Assembly (NCBI RefSeq): GCF_000403455.2
Contig: NZ_KE159794.1
Span: forward strand, 124,001-188,000
Source of the DNA: Dorea sp. 5-2
GTDB lineage: Bacteria; Bacillota; Clostridia; Lachnospirales; Lachnospiraceae
Reading direction: 5' to 3'
Length of the DNA stretch: 64,000 nt
Shown here in pieces: positions 47,086 to 55,877 of the stretch; the stretch's first letter is position 1, and each line of letters starts with the position of its first letter. The position numbers and the translations under genes are program-made. The notes beneath the pieces are model-generated. The model saw only the letters and a program-made list of their open reading frames with translations, searched no databases and was not told the DNA's origin.

Positions 47086-47705
47086 TATGCGTACACCTCC
47101 TCGATGTTAGCAACAGCAGCTTTCGTCGCGATCACTGTGTTGTATTTTAAGATGTCATACACATTGATCGTATTAGTCTTTGCAGTCTTAACATCCGGGA
47201 TATTTCTTGCGGAGATCTCTGCGTTCGTATTTCCGTCTTCTAATACAACTAATGCTTTGGATACATCTAAGTTCTTCAGGATATTCACAAAATTCTTCGT
47301 CTTGATCTCGTCAAATTTGATCTCGTCAACCACGATGAATTTCTTCTCTTCTACTCTGGAAGATAAAGCCGACTTAAGAGCCGCCCTCTTCTCTTTCTTA
47401 TTCATCTTGAATGAATAATCTCTCGGTACCGGTGCGAATACTACACCGCCGCCTGTCCACTGCGGAGCCCTTGTGGATCCCTGTCTTGCATGACCGGTCC
47501 CTTTCTGTCTCCATGGTTTTCTGCCGCCGCCGGAAACTTCGGAACGCGTCTTTGCTTTCTGTGTTCCCTGGCGTTTATTTGCAAGCTGGCTCACAACTGC
47601 CATGTGTACAAGATGCTCATTCACTTCCACACCAAATACCGCATCGCTTAAGTCGATCGTACCAACTTCTTTGCCTTCAATATTATAAACTGATACGCTT
47701 GCCAT
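47085..47705 (-). CDS. rplD: 50S ribosomal protein L4
   Basis: 206 residues; GRKPWRQKGTGHARQGSTRA in the tunnel loop, and FAPVPRDYSFKMNKKEKR. L4 is the autogenous repressor of the S10 operon in E. coli; whether it acts so here is unknown. Confidence 0.97.
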   Translation of the reverse strand: MASVSVYNIEGKEVGTIDLSDAVFGVEVNEHLVHMAVVSQLANKRQGTQKAKTRSEVSGGGRKPWRQKGTGHARQGSTRAPQWTGGGVVFAPVPRDYSFKMNKKEKRAALKSALSSRVEEKKFIVVDEIKFDEIKTKNFVNILKNLDVSKALVVLEDGNTNAEISARNIPDVKTAKTNTINVYDILKYNTVIATKAAVANIEEVYA

Positions 47706-47734
47706 CTCTAGTGTCCTCCTTCCTTCGTCAAAGC

Positions 47735-48415
47735 TTAGTTAGCTTTTACTGCTTCTTTAATAGTTACTAAAGATTTCTTCGGTCCCGGCACAGAACCCTT
47801 GATCAGAAGCAGGTTGTTCTCTGCATCTACGCGCACAACCTCAAGATTCTGAATCGTGATCCTCTTGTTACCCATCTGTCCTGGCATCTTCTTTCCTTTG
47901 AATACCTTGCTCGGATCGGATGCCGCTCCATTGGAACCTGCATGGCGATGGAACTTAGAACCGTGTGTCATAGGTCCTCTATGCTGATTATGTCTCTTGA
48001 TCGCACCCTGGAAGCCTTTACCTTTTGAGATCGCAGTCGCGTCGATCTTGTCGCCTGCCGCGAAGATGTCAGCCTTGATCTCCTGTCCCAGCTGGTACTC
48101 ACTTGCATTATCAAACTTGAACTCTCTTACAAATCTCTTGCCGGTCACGCCCGCCTTTGCGAAGTGTCCCTGCTCTGCCTTCGTTACACCGTGGCGGTGT
48201 ACGACTTCTTTCTTACCGCTCTTGTCTTTGTTGACGATCCTGTCTTTCTTATCCACATAACCTACCTGAACCGCCTCGTAACCGTCATTCTCCATCGTCT
48301 TGATCTGTGTAACTACACAAGGACCTGCCTGAAGAACCGTTACTGGTGTCAATGTCCCGTCTTCATTGAAGATCTGGGTCATTCCGACTTTTGTTGCTAA
48401 AATAGCTTTCTTCAT
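47735..48415 (-). CDS. rplC: 50S ribosomal protein L3
   Basis: 226 residues; [40 protein letters not shown], and [20 protein letters not shown]. Confidence 0.97.
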   Translation of the reverse strand: MKKAILATKVGMTQIFNEDGTLTPVTVLQAGPCVVTQIKTMENDGYEAVQVGYVDKKDRIVNKDKSGKKEVVHRHGVTKAEQGHFAKAGVTGKRFVREFKFDNASEYQLGQEIKADIFAAGDKIDATAISKGKGFQGAIKRHNQHRGPMTHGSKFHRHAGSNGAASDPSKVFKGKKMPGQMGNKRITIQNLEVVRVDAENNLLLIKGSVPGPKKSLVTIKEAVKAN

Positions 48416-48484
48416 TATAATTACCTCCTGTGATTTACAGCGGAGCGCGCTGCGCGCTCATCCTAAATGTTAGGAATACTGTTT

Positions 48485-48802
48485 TTACTTGCTTTTCATC
48501 TTGATATCAATGTATACGCCTGCCGGCATCTCAAGCCTTGACAATGCGTCGACCGTCTTCTGGGTCGGTGCAATGATATCGATCAGTCTCTTATGAGTCC
48601 TCTGCTCGAACTGTTCTCTGGAATCTTTGTACTTGTGAACAGCTCTCAAGATCGTAACAACTTCCTTCTTAGTCGGAAGCGGTACCGGTCCGCTCACCTT
48701 TGATCCATTCTTCTTAACAGTTTCGATGATTTTCTTAGCGGATGCATCTACCATCTGATGATCATACGCTTTCAAAGTGATTCTCATTACTTGACTTGCC
48801 AT
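48485..48802 (-). CDS. rpsJ: 30S ribosomal protein S10
   Basis: 105 residues; [20 protein letters not shown] and [20 protein letters not shown]. First gene of the S10 operon; S10 (NusE) also takes part in antitermination. AGGAGG lies 11 nt before ATG 48802. The gap to rplC holds a small perfect hairpin (GAGCGCG/CGCGCTC). Confidence 0.97.
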   Translation of the reverse strand: MASQVMRITLKAYDHQMVDASAKKIIETVKKNGSKVSGPVPLPTKKEVVTILRAVHKYKDSREQFEQRTHKRLIDIIAPTQKTVDALSRLEMPAGVYIDIKMKSK

Positions 48803-49067
48803 AAAAAAAGTCGCCTCCTTTTCGTACTTCTAACTTCAGTACGACAAGCGGTGACTGTACACTCTTCCGTGTGTGTCGCGAGAACCTCACACGCCGTTAT
48901 GTGCATTTCGCAGTTTTTTTTTCTAACTGCTTACATGCGGCACATGTGTGCCAACGATTACAGTGTTACAGTGACTTGTCGCCAGTTTCTTAACTTGACA
49001 TTCGCTCCACGGAAAACCTGCCACTTACGGGCAGCAACCTCTCGCTTCGACGCTATCATGTCACAGC
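48803..49067 (-). ncRNA. Structured leader of the S10 operon
   Basis: About 265 nt between promoter and rpsJ fold into several helices: a long-range imperfect stem (CGACAAG/CTTGTCG plus ACTGT and ACACT pairings, about 48840-48863 with 48968-48991), a hairpin GCAGTT/AACTGC with an A-rich loop (48912-48935), and helices around GCGTGTGAG. An autogenous ribosomal-protein leader is likely but the ligand is not known. Confidence 0.5.
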
Positions 49068-49073
49068 TTTTTC

Positions 49074-49102
49074 AGTATATCCGACAGAGAAAGATTTTTC
49101 AA
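49074..49102 (-). promoter_or_regulatory. Promoter of the S10 operon
   Basis: Minus strand TTGAAA (49097-49102), 17-bp spacer, TATACT (49074-49079). The 340 nt further upstream (to 49440) are AT-rich with a hairpin AAAATACA/TGTATTTT near 49385-49405 and no gene. Confidence 0.75.
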
Positions 49103-49561
49103 GCCTTTTCTTTCAAATATTGTATTTTTTTTCGTACAATCAGAAATATCTGCTGTTATCTTATTATAAAGAAGCCAAAATCAAATCCGCATTCTGTATA
49201 CTGTTCCCACAGATATTCAACTCTTTCTTCCTTATTCAAAAACTGAGTCCGCATCGATCCTTGAAAGAACACGCACCCACATCATCCCGTCGCAACATAT
49301 ATAAACTACATCTGACGGATATTTTTCTAAACCAGTTCTTTTTACATACGGATTGATTAATGCATACCTCCATAAAACCACAAAAATACATTTTTGTGTA
49401 TTTTATTCAATTTCCAAATATATAAGTCGACAAACAATCATTTATTATTTGGGGCAAAAGGGCACAACACCCAAACCACTACCGGCTAAAGTTGGTTGGT
49501 TCGGCTTGCTGCTAAAGCAGCCTAAAGTTGTTCGCATTCCACGTTATCTCTCCTGCCACTC

Positions 49562-49997
49562 TCACCCTATCTCAATGTTATCTGAGTTATTTCTCTCCTG
49601 TAAGTCCTGATTCTTGATATATTCTTTGATAATTTCATCAGTTACATTTCCACTGCTTGCCACAAAATAGCCTCTTGCCCGAAAATGCTGTCCCCAGAAC
49701 TGTTTGTTCAATTCTTTATATTCTATCTGCAACTTTCTGGATATATTTCCTTTTATATACTGCACCAACTTGCTTGCAGATATATAGGGCGGCACCGATA
49801 CCAGTAGGTGTATAAGCTCACTCCCAACATGCCCTGCAAGAATTTCTACTTCATTACTTTGACAGATTATTTCGGATTAGCTCTCTTGTTCTTACTGCTA
49901 TCTTTCCTGTTATCACTGGTTTACGGTATTTTGTTATCCATACCAGATGATACTTGATATCATACATACAATGTGACGATTTTCTATAATTTTACAT
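49562..49997 (-). pseudogene. tnpA: IS200/IS605 TnpA transposase, inactivated
   Basis: Remnant of a Y1 HUH transposase. The 3' half reads PPYISASKLVQYIKGNISRK, FWGQHFRARGYFVASSGNVT and IKNQDLQE; the 5' half in another frame reads NYRKSSHCMYDIKYHLVWIT. Damage: codon 2 after the ATG (49997) is TAA, a frameshift lies near 49880 (ELIRN then CQSNEVEIL), and the HUH motif expected as DHIHLLV is ELIHLLV, losing one metal-ligand His. Hairpins of the type found at IS200 ends lie at about 49470-49530 and 50050-50090. No tnpB is present. Confidence 0.8.
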
Positions 49998-50100
49998 TTG
50001 TTTCACCTCAAGCTTAGTATCTCTATTTTCACTTAGTGTAAACTTGAAGCTATGACGTTGACCTAAAGGCAAGGGTTTTAACCCCATTATACGGACAATA

Positions 50101-50160
50101 AAAAAGCAAGTTGCATAAAATTAGTTGTTAAAGGTCACACAATTAATTTTATACAACTGC
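50101..50160 (-). terminator. Terminator after the agr-amidase operon
   Basis: A long imperfect stem (50106-50130 with 50137-50160; CATAAAATTA/TAATTTTATA core) is followed by TTTTT on the minus strand, just past the last gene. Confidence 0.75.
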
Positions 50161-50209
50161 TTAACAATAGCATCTACTACATCTATACTTATTAATCAGC
50201 AAGTGTTTG

Positions 50210-50584
50210 TTATGTCGAAACGATTGTAAAATAATATTTTCTTTCTCCTATAGTGACTCTGAAAGCAGTATCACCCCAGTTACGTTCCCATTGATATAAA
50301 AAGGGAGTTATCTTCTTTACTTCAATATCATATCCAACACGCTCTTTTTCCGTTTGAACAGATACCTTCTTAAATCCAAGATAAAACATATAAATATGTT
50401 CCACTTGAGACTCATGTCGTTTCGTCATCCCTAGATTATACTGCATCTTATAATCTTCTACCATTTGTCTTGTCAGCGTTCCATCATAGGAAAAAGCTGT
50501 TGGATTCATATGTCCGATTATACAGATCACTATAAATATCGTGATATATGACCATTGTTTTCTACTTATTCTTTTCTGTTTCAT
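50210..50584 (-). CDS. Small single-pass membrane or secreted protein, unknown
   Basis: 124 residues. Hydrophobic segment SYITIFIVICIIGHM near 10-25, then a hydrophilic domain (TRQMVEDYKMQYNLGMTKRH, YQWERNWGDTAFRVTIGERK). No known family recognised. ATG 50584 has AAGGA 8 nt upstream and starts 12 nt after the amidase stop, so they are co-transcribed. It could be an accessory or immunity partner of the amidase. Confidence 0.65.
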   Translation of the reverse strand: MKQKRISRKQWSYITIFIVICIIGHMNPTAFSYDGTLTRQMVEDYKMQYNLGMTKRHESQVEHIYMFYLGFKKVSVQTEKERVGYDIEVKKITPFLYQWERNWGDTAFRVTIGERKYYFTIVST

Positions 50585-50595
50585 TAAGTCTTCCT

Positions 50596-51564
50596 TCACA
50601 TAAACCTATTAATAACATATGTGCTTGGTCTCTCAATAGTAATATCATTCCATCTTTCATTAAGTCGATTCGCAGTATGCTGAGAAACATATATTTCGCC
50701 ATTTTTCTTACTATGCACAAATACTACATGCCATACCTCATATGTGTCATTACACATATATCCTATAAAATCGCCCGGCTTAGCATTGGTATTCACTTCA
50801 CGTCTTGTAACATAGCCATTAAAAGCATAACCCTTTTCTCCACCCCAATACTCCATAAAATCATGCGCTACATTCCACCGGCGTTTTGCAAGTTCATTCC
50901 CATTATATTGCCATTGCCCTTTTATCATCTCCATGCCCGCATAATGAAGTATTTGTGATGCAAAATTTGTACAATCCGAAGAGTATTTTCCATAAACATA
51001 GTTCCAAGACAAAGCGTACATCTCCGCATATTTCTGCGCCTGACTCAAACTAAGTCCTGCTCTAGAACTTTCTTTTCTCGCTGAATATGACGCAGACAGC
51101 TTATCCATCATCTCACTATTTCGTTCCTTTGTTTCTGCAATACTTCCTTCAAGACTAATATCATATTTTGAATTATCAATGTTTCTAGCATCACCGTTTT
51201 CCTGACATGATAGCTCTTGAACCTTAACAACATAAACACTTGCATAATCAGCGAAATATCTTTCTGCAATATCAGATATATTTTCTACTTCACCAAACAA
51301 AAAGGAATACATTAAGTCTACATAGCCCTCACTCCCTTTTTCAATGTTTAATTCTCTTTCATAAATAAAATCTAATATACCTGCTTCTATTTCAGAAAAA
51401 GAAATATTTTCATCAAAATATTGCGGCAACTTCTCGCAATTGTACAATAACTCTTCCCCGTCAGTTGTATTATTTTCCGAAGCATATGCAACATTTACAC
51501 AAGAAATCATAAATACTATAATCAATATACTACTTATTGTTTTTTTCATAATATTCTTACTCAT
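50596..51564 (-). CDS. Secreted amidase-domain protein (Amidase_6 type)
   Basis: 322 residues. Signal peptide MKKTISSILIIVFMISCVNV ending near AYA-SE. The C-terminal half (about 165-322) is a cysteine-amidase domain: YVYGKYSSDCTNFASQILHY with the catalytic Cys, and TYEVWHVVFVHSKKNGEIYV and SQHTANRL with the histidines. This is the putative amidase domain seen in Firmicutes secreted proteins. Its substrate, perhaps peptidoglycan or a peptide, is unknown. Located after agrBD, it may be a quorum-controlled output. Confidence 0.75.
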   Translation of the reverse strand: MSKNIMKKTISSILIIVFMISCVNVAYASENNTTDGEELLYNCEKLPQYFDENISFSEIEAGILDFIYERELNIEKGSEGYVDLMYSFLFGEVENISDIAERYFADYASVYVVKVQELSCQENGDARNIDNSKYDISLEGSIAETKERNSEMMDKLSASYSARKESSRAGLSLSQAQKYAEMYALSWNYVYGKYSSDCTNFASQILHYAGMEMIKGQWQYNGNELAKRRWNVAHDFMEYWGGEKGYAFNGYVTRREVNTNAKPGDFIGYMCNDTYEVWHVVFVHSKKNGEIYVSQHTANRLNERWNDITIERPSTYVINRFM

Positions 51565-51847
51565 CTCTTTATCCTTTCATTTAAAATTAATGTTAAATCA
51601 TTCCTCAATAGTCACTATTTTCATTTCTTTTACAGATTAAAATTCAGTACAAATGCAATTAGATACAAATTACTATTATTAGACTTAATTTATTAAGTTT
51701 TTCATAGATTGTCTTATCGCAAACATTTCCTTCTCTCTACTTACCTTTTTGAATCTAACATACTGATTTCGCCAAAACCGCTCATCTCCCTTTTAAAACA
51801 CTTCAAAAACAATTATTTTTATTGCACTTCATCCGACTGAGGGCATC
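51565..51847 (-). other. Spacer between agrD and the amidase gene
   Basis: About 280 AT-rich nt. One minus-strand frame without a start codon is readable (RFWRNQYVRFKKVSREKEMF, near 51700-51795) and may be a gene remnant. No promoter is convincing. Confidence 0.3.
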
Positions 51848-52048
51848 TTAATATCTTGTAATCTTATCAGACATATTCCTAATACACTCAATATTTTGTC
51901 TCGCTTTTAATAATTGAATATGTTCCTCAATCCCATCAGGCGGTTTGACCTTGTATGAGAAAACTGGCACACTTGTTCTAACACTGTTCTTAGCCAAATA
52001 TTCTGCCATTTCCTCAATCCCTTTAATCATATTTTGCATTACTTTCAT
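51848..52048 (-). CDS. agrD: AgrD-like autoinducing-peptide precursor, serine type
   Basis: 66 residues. Amphipathic N-terminus (MIKGIEEMAEYLAKN), then SVRTSVPVFSYKVKPPDGIE. In AgrD a Cys or Ser begins a five-residue ring that ends at a hydrophobic residue; Ser26-Val-Pro-Val-Phe30 fits, and the downstream Pro-Pro-Asp matches the recognition tail. A serine would give a lactone rather than a thiolactone. The C-terminal tail (after residue 40) is about 15-20 residues longer than usual. AGGAGG lies 5 nt before the ATG, which overlaps agrB by 26 nt. Confidence 0.7.
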   Translation of the reverse strand: MKVMQNMIKGIEEMAEYLAKNSVRTSVPVFSYKVKPPDGIEEHIQLLKARQNIECIRNMSDKITRY

Positions 52049-52601
52049 ACGCTCCTCCTTTTATTAATGATAATCCTTGTACCAAGGCTACAAACATAAC
52101 AAGACATCCTAATTGATTACTAATAAGCAATCCACCCAAACTCATTCCCATCATGATTAATATTACTTTAATTTTGACCCTCATCAATTTTTCCTTACTT
52201 AATCCTAGATACTTATTATCCTGTGGCACATAAAAAAAATATACAATTATAATTCCTAAAAGAAATATGCAAAAACACTCGTCAATAACACATAAATATT
52301 TTGATAATATAATAGGTAAAAAAATCATCCCTCCAGTCAAAATCAGACATCCAAAATCCGATTGGGAATGATACCCACCAGACAAAATCCGCAAAATTGC
52401 CAGAACAAACACTGCTATTATTGTTTCTATCAAAATATCACATATGCATCCTATAGCCAAGTAAATTATTAATTTAAAAAATGTGTTAAAAAATAATTCC
52501 AATCCATATGTAATTACAATTCGTTCAGCCTCCGAATATCTCCTGTACTCATTCATTTTATCAACAATACTTATTACAATTACATGTGTATAGTCTTTCA
52601 T
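52023..52601 (-). CDS. agrB: AgrB family peptide-processing protease
   Basis: 192 residues with five or six membrane helices. The catalytic His and Cys of the family are in RILSGGYHSQSDFGCLILTG. AgrB cuts and cyclises AgrD at the membrane. GGGAG upstream of the ATG; the promoter with LytTR boxes is at 52625-52692. Confidence 0.88.
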   Translation of the reverse strand: MKDYTHVIVISIVDKMNEYRRYSEAERIVITYGLELFFNTFFKLIIYLAIGCICDILIETIIAVFVLAILRILSGGYHSQSDFGCLILTGGMIFLPIILSKYLCVIDECFCIFLLGIIIVYFFYVPQDNKYLGLSKEKLMRVKIKVILIMMGMSLGGLLISNQLGCLVMFVALVQGLSLIKGGAYESNAKYD

Positions 52602-52624
52602 ACATTCTCCCTTTTCTGAGCATT

Positions 52625-52692
52625 ATTTTATCCAAAATATTTTCTAAAATCAATCCTCATTCCCTAAACGTCATCTTTTTGAACATAAACGT
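52625..52692 (-). promoter_or_regulatory. agrB promoter with AgrA/LytTR boxes (copy A)
   Basis: Minus strand: ACGTTTATG (52684-52692), 12 nt, ACGTTTAGG (52663-52671), then 9 nt, TTGATT (52648-52653), 17 nt, TAAAAT (52625-52630). Two 9-bp direct repeats with a 12-bp spacer are the standard LytTR arrangement, so AgrA should bind here and activate agrBD. Confidence 0.78.
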
Positions 52693-52736
52693 CATAAAAG
52701 AGGAATCTCCAATCTTGGAATAAACATCCCCTGCTC
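52692..52736 (-). pseudogene. 3' remnant of a second agrC
   Basis: The 14 codons before a TGA at 52692-52694 read EQGMFIPRLEIPLL, against EQGMFIQRLEIPLS at the end of the intact agrC. Homology stops at 52736. It shows that another agrC copy once preceded agrB. Confidence 0.7.
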
Positions 52737-52849
52737 AGCAGTTTGGCAGTTGAATTATAAAAAATATACTTTCAGGTCGCATAAAACCTATTTTTATATC
52801 AACTTTTTGGTTTTATTATATTGTAGTGTATTAGAAATATAGAAAAAGA

Positions 52850-53631
52850 TGAGGTTTCTACGAGAATTGCCAATTCCAAATCAACGAATGTGGAATCATT
52901 TTATATCGCAAATGGATTCATCAATGACAAAGATATAAGCCCTTTTGTTATTGTCCGAAAACTTGAAACATCAAAATATCTCCTTCCTGAATATGGATCG
53001 ACTCGCAATGATGTAGTGACTTAGGCAAAGGAAGAAGCCTGGTTTGAAACCTTCAAACAGGGGGTTCTTCCTTTGTAATTGTATCCGAATTCTTAGAAAA
53101 ACTTTCTTCCAAACTTCATGACGCTTATCCTGTATCAAATGTTCTCGTGACAGAATGTGCCCTTATTCAATCAGAGTTTTATAAAACATCTCTTTTATAG
53201 GAACCAGGAACAACAGGGTTCTTTTTTATAATTATTCGAATTATTACTTTGAGATTGAATCGGAAGATGGAAGTATGAAATATAGGAAAAGTAAAGAGCA
53301 TCCTCACATATTCTCCCAAATATGCACATTACCAGAAGACCCTTCGTGATAAACAGGTAGAATGCGCGCATAAAATGTTAGATTGCGGAAATGCAAAGAA
53401 AAACCACGAAGAATTATTAGATACGTTAAAAACAAGGAATTTGCCGAAGTTCAGAAGTAAGGATTTATCCCGTTATATAAACGAGAACCTATTGCAGATG
53501 ATCTTCAAGAAGCTTGTGGTTTTCAAACCGATTATCGATTTATAACCAAAAGTAAAATAAAAACAATTAGAACCCAAGTAAAGGAAGATAATAAATTACC
53601 ATGCTTTGTAACAGTGAAAAAATCGCTGTAG
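52850..53631 (+). pseudogene. IS1634-like transposase remnant
   Basis: Plus-strand fragments read RIANSKSTNVESFYIANGFI at the N-terminus, AKEEAWFETFKQG, ITYSPKYAHYQKTLRDKQVE in the middle, and EPIADDLQEACGFQTDYRFI at the C-terminus, matching the IS1634 pattern. Damage: the expected ATG is ACG (after RBS GATGAGG), a Trp codon is TAG at about 53022, and most of the centre is deleted. A hairpin (ATCGCTGTA/TACAGCGAT, 53623-53659) follows. Confidence 0.7.
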
Positions 53632-53686
53632 CCTTGTAAACACAAATGATACAGCGATCTTTCTTTCACTAACTATCAAAGACTGA

Positions 53687-53754
53687 CTTTTATCCAATAT
53701 ATTTTCTTAAATCAATCCTCATTCCCTGAACGTCATCTTTTGGGGCACAAACGT
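53687..53754 (-). promoter_or_regulatory. Duplicate LytTR-box promoter after agrC (copy B)
   Basis: Minus strand: ACGTTTGTG (53746-53754), 12 nt, ACGTTCAGG (53725-53733), TTGATT (53710-53715), 17 nt, TAAAAG (53687-53692). Same design as copy A, but now reads antisense into the IS1634 remnant. Copies A and B are about 85-90% alike over 105 nt. Confidence 0.72.
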
Positions 53755-53762
53755 CATAAAAG

Positions 53763-55061
53763 TCATGAAAGAGGAATCTCCAACCTTTGGATAAACATCC
53801 CCTGCTCAACTCTGCACTCATGCGCAATATCTTCATGCGCCCACAACAGCGATCGGGCAGAATATAATCCCAACCCCCGTCCTTCCCCTTTCGTCGAATA
53901 TCCCTTACAAAATATCTTCGACAAATCCGGTTTTCTCTCACATTCATTCATAATCTGAAAAAGTATCTGACTATCCATCTTTGCTATAATCATACAGATC
54001 ACACCTTTTTTCTCTTCCACCTCTTCTACTGCATTATCCATAAAAATTCCCAAGATACGGAGCAAGTCAGAAAGCCCCTCATACTCCACATTCACATTCT
54101 CAGAAATCTCAACCTGTACCCGAATCCCCTTGCTTAGCGCCAGCAAAACCTTTTCGAACAATAAACCTTTTATTTCCATTGGTTGAATATTTTTAAGGTA
54201 CTGCCACGCCTGCATTTCATCCAGCTTACTGTAAGCCGGTCTTTTTAACTGAAGGTCAAAATATGTCTGTAATTCTTCTATACGATTTTCATGTATAAAT
54301 CCCGCCATGGTAGACAGCATATTCTTGTAATCATGCTTAAATATTCTGGTTTCTTCTACCATATCTTCCAGACAGGCAATATAATCCTCCAGTAATCGCT
54401 GCTTTTTCAGCTCTGCATTTCTGTTCTCTTCCGTTCTTACATGTCTTGTACACACAACGATCAGATAATTGCTGACCAACATGCAGAGAATAAAAAGAAA
54501 GCCATTGAATTGTATCGCATAATCACTATATCCCGTCTTTTCTCCCCAGGACATATTAACCACAAAAAGTACCGTATATGTAAAAAGATTGATCAGCAAA
54601 CCATATCTTACAGTGTAAGATGTCTTTTCTATATTATAAAACAGGCGTGTCTTATGGTATAAAATAAAATGCACTCCTTTAACCGTAAACATCAGGATAA
54701 TACAATAAACAACAGCAAATAACATCCGATGATCCCTTATGATCATACTTGGAGATATCCCGAAAAAAAGGGAAGCTGCTAATAATATACTGTTATTAAA
54801 AAAGATATTAAACATATATCCAAAGCACGCAAGACAGAGATTTTTCATTTTGTGCTTTCTTACCATCAGCAGCAACATCACATCAAATCCCAGGAACATC
54901 CAAACATTTATACTATACTCTGCCTTCAACTCCCACATTCCCATAAGCGTAATATATACCGACAAGCATACATATTGCCATATTTTCAGTTTCTCAGTCA
55001 GCAGTCCACACATAGAAACCATCACACAGAATGCTCCCATCAAACTATATAAGATTTCCAT
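53763..55061 (-). CDS. agrC: AgrC-like sensor histidine kinase
   Basis: 432 residues. Six or seven N-terminal membrane helices (1-215) form the peptide sensor; then a coiled coil, the phospho-acceptor FKHDYKNMLSTMAGFIHENR, and a GHKL ATPase domain with GIFMDNAVEEVE (N box) and GEGRGLGLYSARSL (G box). Matches AgrC family length. ATG 55061 has AAGGA 8 nt upstream and starts 2 nt after agrA. Confidence 0.88.
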   Translation of the reverse strand: MEILYSLMGAFCVMVSMCGLLTEKLKIWQYVCLSVYITLMGMWELKAEYSINVWMFLGFDVMLLLMVRKHKMKNLCLACFGYMFNIFFNNSILLAASLFFGISPSMIIRDHRMLFAVVYCIILMFTVKGVHFILYHKTRLFYNIEKTSYTVRYGLLINLFTYTVLFVVNMSWGEKTGYSDYAIQFNGFLFILCMLVSNYLIVVCTRHVRTEENRNAELKKQRLLEDYIACLEDMVEETRIFKHDYKNMLSTMAGFIHENRIEELQTYFDLQLKRPAYSKLDEMQAWQYLKNIQPMEIKGLLFEKVLLALSKGIRVQVEISENVNVEYEGLSDLLRILGIFMDNAVEEVEEKKGVICMIIAKMDSQILFQIMNECERKPDLSKIFCKGYSTKGEGRGLGLYSARSLLWAHEDIAHECRVEQGMFIQRLEIPLS

Positions 55062-55063
55062 AC

Positions 55064-55846
55064 TCACTGTCCTTTCCGGACATTACGGTTCATAATCTCC
55101 GCTATTCGCCTCAATTCCCGGTAAGATACCTCCACCTGCAACCCTCCGTCCAGATACAAAAACCTCTCCTTCTTATCCAGTTCCCGCATCTTGTATCTGT
55201 TCACAATACACGACTTATTCGCATAGACAAAATCATCGTTTAACTGCTCATATATGCTTTTCATCGGCTGTCTCACAGTAATCACACGATTATACAGATA
55301 TACCTCAGCCTGATGCTTTCCTGCCACAGACTGAATATAGATGATATCCTCTATCCTAACGTCTATCACCTTTCCTCCATTGGCAAACGAAATTGTTGCT
55401 TTATTTTTCTTATCACACAGGCTGTTCAATTTCTCAAAAATGCGGTCCAATCTCTGCTGCAGGCATTCATTGATTTTCTTCTGACGAAAATATTCCGGTT
55501 CTTTGATCACATAGTCCAGGACCTCCAGGTCATATTCGAATACCTTATACGCCATATGTATATTGGAGGTAAGAAATACGATCGCATATTCACTATTCAT
55601 CCATTTCAATCTCCGCGCCAAATCAAACCCATCCATATCATATCCATCCAACTGCACATCTATGAAAAAAACGGCAGGCAGACAATGATCCTGCAATTCC
55701 GCTATAATTTCCTCCGGATTCTGCCTTGCCGCTGCAATCCGGGCGTTTATCCCCTTATGCGCAATATAATCCGTCATCGCGTCTCTTATGTAGTTTAACT
55801 GCACTTTCTCGTCTTCACATATGTATATATAGATCACTTTCTCCAT
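55064..55846 (-). CDS. agrA: AgrA-like LytTR response regulator
   Basis: 260 residues. Receiver domain with CEDEKVQLNYIRDAM (acidic pocket), VFFIDVQLDGYDMDG (phospho-Asp) and LDYVIKEPEYF (Lys), then the LytTR DNA-binding domain with IYIQSVAGKHQAEVYLYNRV and FVYANKSCIVNRYKMREL. Expected to bind the boxes at 52663-52692 and 53725-53754. Only 31 nt follow the zinc-ribbon gene upstream, and no promoter is seen between them. Confidence 0.9.
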   Translation of the reverse strand: MEKVIYIYICEDEKVQLNYIRDAMTDYIAHKGINARIAAARQNPEEIIAELQDHCLPAVFFIDVQLDGYDMDGFDLARRLKWMNSEYAIVFLTSNIHMAYKVFEYDLEVLDYVIKEPEYFRQKKINECLQQRLDRIFEKLNSLCDKKNKATISFANGGKVIDVRIEDIIYIQSVAGKHQAEVYLYNRVITVRQPMKSIYEQLNDDFVYANKSCIVNRYKMRELDKKERFLYLDGGLQVEVSYRELRRIAEIMNRNVRKGQ

Positions 55847-55877
55847 CCCTGCCTATATCAAAAATGATACATTTCTT

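Noticed and set aside
46516-47418. 300-codon plus-strand frame across rplB-rplW-rplD
   Set aside because: It lies antisense to three clear ribosomal protein genes and has no RBS or family signature. High-GC third positions of the real genes explain it.
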